64,000 nt of DNA from Heliopora coerulea. Its lineage: Eukaryota > Cnidaria > Anthozoa > Scleralcyonacea > Helioporidae. Positions 1 to 12,300 of this stretch are shown in pieces. A model generated the notes under the pieces. That model was not told the origin of the DNA and ran no database searches. It saw nothing but the letters and a program-made list of their open reading frames with translations. The position numbers and the translations under genes are program-made. Every line of letters starts with the position of its first letter. Position 1 is the first letter of the stretch. The stretch lies in contig JASJOG010000145.1 in the NCBI GenBank assembly GCA_030142905.1, positions 682,001 to 746,000 of the forward strand. Reading direction: 5' to 3'.

Positions 1-396
1 TCTGATGATATTGTGATGATACAACAAAACATTAGAAGTTTATTAAATGTTATGATTTTACTTCTGTGTCCAACTCGATGGCTTTCGTAAAGATATTTTG
101 CTGGGCTTTGATATTCCTCTTGAGATTATGTTTCCCACCTGGTCAATCCATAGCTGATGTTTTAAAGATTTATATGGCATTGCACTTAATTAACCCTGGT
201 TCACATGCTTCCTAAAGCAAAAATTTTGATAAATACCAGTATAGACAATATTTTGGCAAAAGTCAATTTACCTTCTCTGAAACAAAATACCAGTCAGTAA
301 CTTTACATAATAATGTTTGTTAATCATCAATCATGCATATTATGTATCAAATGCTGAATATGAATTATGTGCTGACTATTTTTGAAATATTTTTAG
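1..396. other. SMG8 intron (partial), no feature seen
   Basis: AT-rich sequence before the first SMG8 exon in the window. The acceptor TTTTTAG ends at 396. I see no coding block matching the missing N-terminal part of SMG8, which is presumably left of the window. Confidence 0.6.
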
Positions 397-3300
397 GAAT
401 CTCACAAAGCTTGGCAGCATCAGGAATATCAGTATGCCAAAGCATTGTTGTTCATGTTCTCTGTTTGTCACATTATGGTGGTAAGTTATGCAAGAAAATG
501 CATTCTTTAATTGAATACCCATATTGTGAAGGTTTGATAGGCCACACTTTTAACTTTGTTGCAATTACTATTTCTAGTTGATGCATCCAACTCAGACATT
601 TGATGTCAGTTATATCAGATTGTTTAAACTGGTTGCTAACACAAGGTAAATGAAGTAAATAATTCAAGAAATATACAGTGCATTCAAACATAAAGTAGGT
701 CATGAAGCTTGCATTTACTGTCAGTTGGGTTTTCCAGGTTCAATTTCCTATTATAGACCATCAATTGCCCTAATAAAAATGTTCATTCATGTGAAATACA
801 GTGTTCATACTAACTATGAAATCACAGCCAGGGTTTCTGCACCCTTTGGGAATGCTGTAAACTCTTGAAATTTGGATATTCCTGGACTAGTCCTGGGATA
901 AGGATGCTAGTGCTACTCCCAGAGAATGAACCTATACCAGGCAAGTAGAAAATCACTCTACTTGACCACTGCAGGGATTTGAACCCACAACCTTTAGTTT
1001 ACTAATCTGATGCTCTACCAACTGAGCCATAAGGTGAAGCTGGAAGCAGGCCGTGGAATAATGGTATTTCTATTTGATATGTCAAAACTAGTTTCCTCAA
1101 TATCAGCAGAAACTACATCTGTTTTGCTTCTAAAGTTAAGTAATTGTGTCGAACTATGTACTTGGATGAGGAACAAGGACACTAGCACTACCCCTAGTGA
1201 ATAAACCCACACCAGGCAGGTAGAGAAAAAATCTATTTGACCACAGCTGGGATTCAAATCCCAGCAAACTGAAGGTCATGAGTTTGAATCCCAGCCACCT
1301 TCAAGAATTGTCTTTTCTAGTACCTTTTGAATATACAATTACATTTACTACGACAATAATTATGAATATTACCAATGCATCAGATGATAGATGAACAGTT
1401 GTAACTTCAGGATAATGATTTCTAAAGCCCAGACAAGGATCAAACCTGCAACCTTCTGATGACTGGTGAAATGCTCTTCTAACCATTGAGCTACCAAGAC
1501 TCAGGTGGTGAACTAATCATTGCACAAGCATAGCGTCAGTTTCATTCTTCAGATTCTGCTCTTTTATTCAGACTACAGTATGCCTGTATGGTTGTTTTTG
1601 AATCAAGTTCAAAAGAGTACTGTATTATGTAATTGGTTTTAGTTTTTAAAAACCCCAACCCTTAACCCAAAGCATTTAAAAAAGCCCCACCAAAACTCAA
1701 AAACCCCAAAAACAACCCCCCAAAAAACATAAAAATCTTATGGATGGTCACAAATTTTTCATATTGTGAAGTATGAACCAAACAACGCTTAGTACTGTAT
1801 GAGGAACCACTAACATTCGTTTGTTTAGTGGCTCCTTGTGTTTCATTTTGTTTTAATCGTTATTTAGGCAGCAGTTAATCACCGTCCTAAGTCAAGAGTT
1901 GGCCAATGTGGACGGAATCCATGACATTTGGAAGCAGACTGGCCGCCCTTGTATTCCAAGGCTCCTTTGTTCCTTTCAACAGGTTAGGGAATAACTCTGC
2001 AACTCAAAGTGATACTCAAATCCAAATCTCTGTGAAGTGAAGCAGTTTAGCTACTCCGTTTAAGATCCCTCGACGCAATGGCGTTGCTATCAAAGCAGAA
2101 TGATCAAGCAAAACAAACATAGGATACTAAGTAGTAACGTAAAAATGTAGTAACGTAAAAAGTTCAGAGATGGTAACTGCCATGACTGATCGCAAGAAAT
2201 TTTAACGTTTCGAGCAAAGGTTCTTTGTCTGAGAAAGAAACAACAAAGTTACCAGCCTTTGAACTTTTTTACAACAAAAACAAAATCTCATAGTACACTA
2301 CTATGTGAGGAGCAAAGATACAAGGCCACTAATTGTAAAACCTATTGTGCCCAGTGGCGTAACGGACTATGGTTAGGATTAGAGCAAATCCTAATGGCTC
2401 CCGACCTCTAAGGGGTCCCCGATGAATCTGTAAAAACAATTGAGATTAAAGTCTTCAAATTACGTCGATACTGAGGGTGGTGACGGGGGGCCGCTGAATG
2501 AAAATGTCCCAAGAGCCCCCAGTAGTTGCGTTACGCCACTGATTGTGCCTTACCCAAATACTCTACCAACTTACATAGTAGCTATCCAACTAGCAACCTT
2601 TCATATTCTCTTCCGACACACTACCACTACCAATTGAGTGATCGGACCATTCGACTTAAAGCCTTGAATATTGCAATCTAATATTCTAGCAGCTGAACCG
2701 CATTGGCATTTAAGATAGCAGTACAACCGCAGTTTAGCGGACACTAGTATTTCACTGATCTTTACCGTGGACTCACTTGTGAAGTTTTGGCACGAAAATC
2801 AAATATTACATATGCCAACATAGTTATGCCACTGGTTTACCTAGACATCATAGAAATATGTAAAGTTAAAAAGATTACGCGAATTTTTAGTCGTAAAAAT
2901 TCTCTAGGAGATTTTAGTGGAGTTTTCCAGAAGTGGACAAAAGAAGACGCTCAACTTGTATCCACCTTCTGGTTCAGAGCAAAACTCCCTGTTGCAATGC
3001 CAGTCTTAACCCTATCTCCAACGTTTACCCCAACCCTAATCTTAACGCTAATCCCTAACACGAAACTCTAACCCAAAAATCTTAGATGTCGTCCCATAAT
3101 TTCGCGCCAAAACTTCCACCGAGCCCACGGTACAGGTTTGTGACACACTGGTGTCCGATAGACTGACAGTCTGGCCAAGATCAATGCCGTTGTGGTACTC
3201 TATTCGAGACATGTCTCGGCCGTGTATCAATATGAGGCAATCGAGGCAGGCTAACTATCGTTAACTGACTTCTTTAGAATCGATATTCCCAGCTTTCAGG

Positions 3301-6300
3301 ACGGAATCTATCTGAGGTAGGTCCTATTGTCAAGTATAGGTAATTGAGAAGAAAGTTTCTTTTGTGACGTCTTATTCCCAAGCATCTGTCTGTTCGATCG
3401 GGTTTCGTATATGTTTTACCACGCACTGTGCAGTGTTATAACTTTCGTGAAAACTTCTTGTGAATTGCTTGGAATAGGCGTTATCTTATCTCCCTCAGGC
3501 CTACCACGGCACTCCAACAGACAGAATTCAAGACGCTTTACCTGGGATCCTCTAAAAAATCCTCGAACTCTTTGCATTGTTGGATATCTCACTACTCACA
3601 TTTTTTGAAAGTATCAACACGCTTTTTGCAGTCAAAGGCCTGGTTTACACTAGTGACATAAGCATAAGCATAACGACATACGCAAGCACAGTAGGTACTT
3701 CATGGTTGATTAATTCCTTTGCATTGGGAAAGTACTGTTCACAAATAGAACAGTGGGACGTATGATTACACAAGCTTATCTACCGAAGAACAAAGGTAGC
3801 TCTGGCCTCGAAAAATGTCTACTACAAAATCTCTCCCTTCGCGCGCCCCCCACGAATTACCCCCAGGGTGCCATAGGTCACCCAATTAATTGATTTTTTA
3901 ACAAGTACAAAGAATTCAGTTGACCATGAACAAGAGGGCTAACTGCGCTTGCTTATGTCGTTATGCTTATGCTTATTCCGCTAGTGTAAACTAGGTCAAA
4001 GTTCTCTAGTTGAACTGAAGAACTCCGTATTGTGTAATTAACGAATTTGAGAAGAGTTTTGGGTATTCAACACTTTACCGGACCGGGGTTCTCCGCAATG
4101 AGCAATTGTTGACGAAATGCTGACCCCCCTCTAAGCGTAACAACGGAAGCACGTCTTTCAATATGTCTTTTTAGGATTAGAGTTAGGGTTAGGGTTATTG
4201 TTATGGTTGGCTGTAAAGTTTTAGATGTAATTTTGACAGTTGTATACGAGTGTGGCGGACAACGTCAGCGTCCTTTTATTGTCCGTTTTTTGTTTAACTC
4301 GATTGATGATTGTTAGCCGTGTAGAGTATGTGGATTTGTTTTGAAGGTGGCGTTTGGATGGCGGGCTGTCTTGGGTACTGTAAACTGTAGAATATTCGAC
4401 TTTTTGAATGGCATTTTTTCTTTGGTTATTGCTAGGATTGGGATGTGGTCCTATTCAACCGTCGCCACATCTTGAGATATAAGGCTCAGGATTTTCAATA
4501 ATTTCGAATGGTGACCGCTATACTAGTGCACTTGTTAAAATATAGGTGTTATTAAAGTTGTCAATTCTTAACCCTCCTACTTCTAATGTCGTTCCTCTTC
4601 CCCGGTTTGATTGACGATAGACCGAGCCCAGTTGCTCGTATCATGACGTGCCCTGATCTACTCTGTTCCTTTTAAGGCTGAACAAAACCCAGACTCATAC
4701 GCCAGTAGAACAAAAATCAAACCTCAGGTAATCTCCTGTTATACAGCTTATTGAATATTTATTGATAGAAAATCCAAGGAATGACTACTTTGATGGTATT
4801 GTGTTGTCTGCTTAACAGGCTCCGCCAAAGAGTCCGCTCATCAATCTCCAACATGCCCTGGAAGATCAAGTCTACAGCATCATGAGGAAAAGCAGACTGC
4901 TTGGTAGTCTTAGGTATCGAGTTATTTGTAACGTTCATTAAATAGTAAAGTTACCGTTCTGTTAGAGAACGACATATGTCGGTGCAGTCATGCATTTCTA
5001 TCGTTTATAAAGACTTATTAACCGAAAGCAAGGTCCGCATCGCGAGAAACAGTGACCAAGAAGAAAGGTCTGGGTGAAAAAAAAAACGAAGGGCAAATAC
5101 TTTACCATGAGGAGGTTAACGCGGTTCATCTTCAGAGTTTGTCGTTTATGTTATCTGTTGAAGTGTTCAAATCGCCTTACGTTTACCCCAGTTCGGGGTT
5201 CATTTGTCGAGTTCTTAGATGAATAACCCACAGAAAAGAACACTAATGTTTCTGTGCATTTTACTGTTGACAGTTATTCATTGAAGATACGCAGTTCTCT
5301 TTCCGTTTCACTTAAATCAACTGGCAAGTTTTCTCACCAATCACGCGGTGTCATAAGGATGAGAAACCGCTGTATATACAGACTTTCCGGTCATTCAGCT
5401 GTAGCTACCGCTGACCTTTTAGGGGTAGGGTTAAGGTCAGAGTTTATCATGTTTCTGTGAAAGCGTGAGGGCTTTCATCTCTCCTATTTTAGCTTATGGA
5501 ACTTTTGAAATCAAATTCAGAGCTCCAGTATTCATGTTATCGACCAAGCGATTGTAATGAGTACGACTTTTCTTTTCACTATAGTTCCAGCTCCTTGTTC
5601 ACCGTCAACTCAAGCCATAATTTTGTTCACGTGCAATCGGCCGAGACGTCGCGCTCTGCAGACCCTATTGAAATTCTTTTGAAGAAATTCCCATTTCCAT
5701 CACTTCCTGGTAAGGGAAAACTAATTCTTGTGTGCCGAAACGATCACGAACACTCAATGTTTCTACAGAGCTATTTTGTTTGTCATTTAAATTTACAACT
5801 ACAATTTCTTAATTACAAATCACAGTGGCCTCTATACACAAAATTCTATCTCAGTTACTTACTGTTGACAAAGTCAAATGATATTTTACTGGGCTTCCTT
5901 GACACTGTCGCGACTAGAGATCTCCTTTGACGAGTAAAATTACCTGACGTTAGCCAGAGTAAAATAATCGAAGACGGGTCTTGCTCGAAAAGTTTTGTAA
6001 AAAAGACAGTTATAACCCTTGCCCGGCAATACCTTTCCGCTTGCTGCGAAAAAATAATCTGACGTTAGCCAGAGTAAAATAGTTGACCGCTTGTCGTCAA
6101 GTCGAGAAAGGTTAAGGAGACAGTTTTTAATAAAGTTGTGTAGCGTTAGTCAGTGTAAAATTCTCTGATGTTGACTAGTTTTTTTATAAAATTGTTTCGC
6201 GTTAGTCAGTGTAAAATTGTCTGGCGTTTGCTAGTTTTTAATGAAGTTGTTTAGCGTTAGTCAATGTAGAATTGTCTGGTATTGGCCAGAGTAAGGTAGT

Positions 6301-9300
6301 AGAGCGCTCGTCGCCAGTCCAGAAATGTTAGGGAGATAGTTTTTAGTAAATTCGTCTGGCGTTAGTCAGTGTAAAATTGTCTGGTGTTTGCTTGTTCTTA
6401 ATGAAGTTGTCTAGCGTTAGTCAGTGTAAAATTGTCTGCTAGTTTTTAATGAAGTTGTTTACCATTAGTCAGTGTGAATTTGTCTGGCGTTTGCCAGAAT
6501 AAAGTAGAAGAGCGCTCGTCGCCAAGTCGAGGAAGGTTAAGGAGATAGCATTTAGTAAAGTTATCTAGCGTTAGTCAGTGTAAAATTGTATGGTGTTGGC
6601 CAGAGTAAAGTAACAGAGGGCACGTCGTCAGTGAAGAAAGGTTAAGGAGATAATTTTTATTAAAATCGTCTGGCTTTAGTCAGTGTAAAGTCGTCTGGTG
6701 TTAGCCAGAGAAAGATAATATTGAGTACTTGTCGTTAGTCGAGAAATAGCTAAGGCTGTTTGCACTTTTCATGAATCGTTAAGCTAAATCGTCAATATTT
6801 GGGGCAACAAGTTGACCCAAATGTTGATGAAGCAATGAACCTATTCTCATCAGTCTACAAATATTGAAGACCAGAGCACAAACTTCTGCTGCTGATAAAA
6901 CATAAGTTTTTCTCTCTCATGTGCTTGGCCAGCATAATTATAACTCGTGTAATTTGGCGGCGAAGGCAAAATCCAAGCATCAATATTTGAGTTTTTACCA
7001 TTTCGGAGATGATAATTTTCATGAGGTGAACTCCTTATTATTCATATTGTTACTATCTAATTATCTCTAAAGATGTTGCCGGTGTAAGCAAGGAAACGAC
7101 AAATTAACTGATGTTCATACCCAGTCGCATGGCCAGAAATTTTTCACGGGAGGGGTTCAATGTCGGGCCATTACAAATTTTCATCATGCCCAAAAATGTA
7201 CCATCTTCCTATGTATACAACTCCACTCAAGTTTATCACATAAGAACAGAGTTTTCAGGGTACAACGTCAAACGTAATTTAGACTCGCAACCGTGCTTTA
7301 TAAAGTCACTTGTTAGTCTATTTCACTTCCGTTTACAGAATTGTTAATGTGCAAGAAAACACGGATAGATAGATTATGACGACTTCGCATTTTTTGCTGT
7401 TACTTTAATGAACTAAGATCAATTTTGGGGACTCCAGCCTCCTGGTATTTTGCTGCACTTCAAAAAGCAGAATCTAGATTGGATTTACCAGGGTTCAACT
7501 ATCAAAGCTGGCCAGATTATAATATTGGCTGATGACGGTCATGAACCCATCATTGAATTGGAAAGTGAAGTTCATTGTAGCTATGGGAGGGGGTTAAATC
7601 CCCCAAACTCTCCCCCTGGCTATGCCGCTGTTCTTACCTCAATTTATTAACGTGATAGATCAATAAATGTAGAACAGTGTAAACGAGCCTTTAAGTTTAG
7701 CAAAAATTTAAACCAGCTGTTCTGATGTAATGGTCACCAACATAACCTTGAGAAGGAAGATCTAAGTTTACTTTTTGGTAGGACAACTGCTCGAAGTTTT
7801 AAAATAGCTGGCAAGAACGTGTTGCTTTGCATCAATTTCAGCCGTTGGCAAGACATTCGCGTCTTCTCTGATGAGTTAAGCCCTAGACCCTCGTATCGCT
7901 GTCACCCTGATGCTTAGCCTGTTGAGCAAATCAGCTCATCAGAGAGTGAGAAAACCAAATAAGTATAATAAATCAAATATATATAGAGTACCTTGTACTC
8001 TTGGTTTTTGGTGAAGTACTAGTATTAAACTTTTCCTAGTGTTGTTCTCAGGCTCACAAGAATCTTTGGGCTTACCGGCTGTGCAGATTAACATGGCTAC
8101 GGGAATGAAGACGGGGTTGATTTCCCATTGCGTATTTTTTGGAAAAATTCCAAAGCTGTCTCAACAGTCTTGGCCATGATTGTAGCCGTTACTCTATCTT
8201 ACTACACTTTGCACAAAATTTACTGCACGTATGTTTTCGTAGACCATTTCAGGTCGGCGTTCTTCTCCAAACCCCATTCTGGTGGAACGTCTGTTGAAAG
8301 CAATCACACCTCTGACCACATGCTGTTCCGAGATTTTCTGCGAGAGCAGATTGACAATTTGATGACAGGGGATGGACGAGATGGGTTGGCTGAGGGACGA
8401 AGAGGGACTCATGTAGAGGTTGTATATCCTTTCATCGAGCTTAGTTTGTGTGTTCCGATGTGTCTTTTGGTCTCTGTTTTTGTCTTTTTCGCCATGCAAA
8501 TGCGAACTAGGAAAAGACTAGGGTCAGGTTATTCCTTTCATTTCATTCGTAGTTTATAATTAGGGACATTAGCTCTTACGTTCGTGAGCTTCGACGAACG
8601 TCAGAGTTAGTAATATTGCCAGCGAAAATTGTACGTGACATCACTGGTGTGATTTCATGTGATCACCCGCGATAGTGTCAAATATGTTTTCAATTTCACA
8701 TGTGGGAATTATTCACGTGTTATTTCACAATTTTAAATTCTTCACGTATTCAAGTTTCACGTGTTAGTTTATTTCACATGCATCACACATGTGGTGAGCA
8801 TGTTCTTCACACGTGGCTAAGATGTATTCAACTGTGGATTTTTCGTATTGTGTATAACTACCGTAAAAACTCGAGTAAACTCCCTGGGCACTTACTTAAT
8901 TTTAGGAACTTGAGGATGGGCGCTTATTAAAATTTGCGTTATTTTTAACAGATGAGAAAATTTTCCTTTTAGAGAATAACAAAAAAGAAAATAAATAAGG
9001 AGTTAATTTCACTTTAACCAAATAAAACGGAACAACTGAGACATTGTCAAGCAGCTTGAAGAGGAAATACTGCGACTGGAAGAACTTTGTGCGCATGGCA
9101 ATATCAGTAAAATCTTTGAGAAAAATACCACCCTTCCCGTAAAACGAGTGAATTGGCATTTGAGGTATTAAAGCGAGATTGGCCTAAAGATGAAAGCCCC
9201 ACTTATTACAGGTGTGGGTGGGTGGGTTGGGGCTACTGTCTTGCTAAATATCTACTAAAATATTGGAATGGGCGCTTATTCGAATTTTTACGGTATTTGA

Positions 9301-12300
9301 TTTGAAAGACAGATTCCCTTATAAGTTAATTTCACCTGCTTTGCACATGTGGTGAGCGTGTTATTCACGTGTGACCGAGCGATGTTCAACTGTGAGTTCT
9401 CTGAGGTTTCGTTTTGCGTAGGACTATTTGATTTAATCGTCCGATTTCTGCTACTTATTTGCCTTGTCTTGCCATCCTGCTCTTTTTCTAACTTTGTCCA
9501 ATTCTCACGCACTCACAGGTCCCCACCATCCGTCAGTGGGCCAAGGTTTGTGTTTCCGTATTTGGATATCTGATGAGTGAACGAAGCGATGAGAACAGTC
9601 ACTTAACTGCTCTGTCAACCAACTTAGATCTGGAGATGAAGTTTTCTGATTCGTAAGTACCATGAGAGCTTTTTAAAAAATTGAGAGTTGCGCTTAAGTC
9701 AGGATCATTTTACACCGAATGTAGTATAATTCAACACAGTCTTACCCCCGAAAAGAGGTATCGCATCAATTGAGAAAATGTGCTTAAATAGATAAGTATC
9801 ATCTTTCTAGAGGAAACTCAGAATGTGGTTAGGAATAGGGTTATAGTTAGGATTGTGGTTAGCGCTTGGCTTAGGATTAAGATTAGGATTAGGGTTAGGG
9901 TTTGGATTACATGGTCGGAAATTTACGGTCGTTCAGTTGTCAGAAACGATCAGAATTTAACAGTGACGACCAAATCGCAGAAGATGGTTGCCCGCTGGAC
10001 GACCATGTTTCAAGCTACCAACGTCTTGGAGAACTGCTAAAATCATAATATCAGCTCGAGATATGTGTGAGAGAAAAGGTACAATTACATAACCAATCTC
10101 TTTGTTATTCAATGATTCGTAGCACCGCTCCGAATGCTCGTATTTTCCATCATCTTCCTTTGTGTTTTACCAGTGAGCGATAACACCCAAACTTGGTGAC
10201 TAGACTTCATCTTGGACAGCTGGATCTGAAAGAATGGTTGCCCAATGGGCAACCTACTTCAGAGGTTAATTTCGGCCCCTGGATTATGGTTAGGATTAGG
10301 TTAGCAAACACGTAACTCACTCCCCGGTTACAATAGACCTACGTTCCAATCTGTTAAAAAATATTTTAAAATTATGAACGGTCATCCACCACTAGTTCAC
10401 AAGTTCCTCAACTATATGACCAAAAACCATAGCCAGACCACAATTTAGTGAAATATAGCACAAAAACTAAACCGAAAAGATTCGTATTGGAACTTGATAG
10501 TCAACCACGATTACTGAGTCTTTTCTTGTGTTTACTTGAATATCAAGTTCACTTCAGGAGCAACCTATCGCATGTGGGAGCCTTCATTTTCCTTGAATAA
10601 ATGATATTCATCTTTTTGCCACGTTTGGTCAGTTGATGCTATTCATGTTTTCAAGGTGTGAGACTGGGCTGTACAATTACTGTTTGACGCTTTCGCACTC
10701 CACTTTGCGTCAAAACACTCAAAACTTCTCTTCTTTGCGTTAACGTGACTCGATACAGCATCTTGAAATAGAGCAAGAAACATACTTTGATAAATTACAT
10801 CTCGTGAAGCCAGAAAAGGCAAAACTGATCAAAGTGATATTTGGATTTTATTTCAAAGTCACTGTCAAAAAGAAGATTAGTGCTAGTAATTAAGTGAGCA
10901 GGTCTTGAAAACTTCTTTGTCATGAAGACTTTTAAGAATTTGATATATTTATACACTTTGCACGTTTGCAAGTTTTAAAGAAGATTGCCGTCTGCGCATG
11001 CTTGATGAAACCACTTTAACTTTTCAACAGTTTTCTTTTCTACTGATAAAATGAGTTCGTCGGTCCAACCATGATGAAGAACAAAAGAGTTCGGGACAGG
11101 GAAGAATTGAGATGAGCTCAACGCTTTCCTCTCCCGACTTATGTCATTGGCAAGTAAACTTGTCTGGCATTAGCCGGAGTGAAATAATGCAAGGCCTATG
11201 CTGAGAGAAAAGCGTTAAAAAAGGCACATATTTTTTGTATTCACTTGAACAAATGATGAAATTGTCGCGAAGTTGAAGTTTATGTTTTTAATAATTGTCA
11301 CTCTCTCTTTACTCATATCTTGCGGTTCCAAACTCCTTTCTTTCTTAGTATATTTTGTCTCATATATTTTCATGTTTAGCCGATGTCGCAAAGTTCTTCC
11401 CGTCGCCAGTAGTGCCTACTTGGACAATCTGCCTTCGCATTATCCACAAAGTGTCCACATGTCTCAGGTAAGGGCATAACATACTTTGTAATGATATAAT
11501 ACACTTGGTGGTAGAGTTTTGCTTAACCTTGTACCCAGGGCCGTTTGTTCCATGCACTGATCTGTAGATAAGACTGAAAATGAAGCCGGAAGTGGATTGC
11601 GGCGGCCCTTACCAAGGAACTAACTGTGTGACTTCTGTATGGTCCTTATAGGGTTTCTATTGATAAAGTTGTCTTTTGACCTATGAAGTCGTTCCATTTT
11701 GCCATATAGAGGATCAGGAAATATTTTTGAACGTGCTGGGCAAAAAGGTTTACAACGATTTCGCTGGCTTCATTTTCTGAGCCCTTCTACTCTACAGATC
11801 AGTGGTTCCGCGTCATATTAAATTTTCCACCATATTGGCCGAGCCTCTTACAAACGGTACTGGCAGTAGGTTGGGCATTGCTGGGCGCCACCACAGTGAG
11901 ACTAGGGGTTTGGTCTCCCCACTGATCTTCAGGACCAATTTTACAACCCTTGTAAATCTGGTGAGAAGAGAAGTTGCTAAAAATTAAACTATTATTATGA
12001 AAAAGTAGTCTCAACATTGAATTCATTTACCAATCGTCTCGTGGAAGAAAACCTGAAAAAAATTTTTTGAACAGGAAAAGCGCTGAATCGTTCCACGACC
12101 TCTGGCTTCCTTGGATACTCAGATTTGACCAATTACAGCGCAGAATCCAAAACCCCAATGTTTGCCACAAGCCAGGTAAATCGAAGTGCTGGCTCAAGTG
12201 CAGTTTAGTGCAACTCACTTAACGCTAACCCCAGCCTCTACCCCTACCCGTAAACTTAACCCAACTTTAACCTTAAGCCTAACCCATTGAACTCTAAAAA

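Noticed and set aside
8128..8559. A 143-codon frame with two apparent transmembrane segments
   Set aside because: The middle part is SMG8 exon 7 (LFRDFLREQIDNL). The hydrophobic ends are intron sequence read through, and the frame starts at TTG.
9820..9905. Telomere or chromosome-end sequence
   Set aside because: The TTAGGG units are degenerate, short and flanked by a dispersed repeat inside a gene, so this is interstitial.
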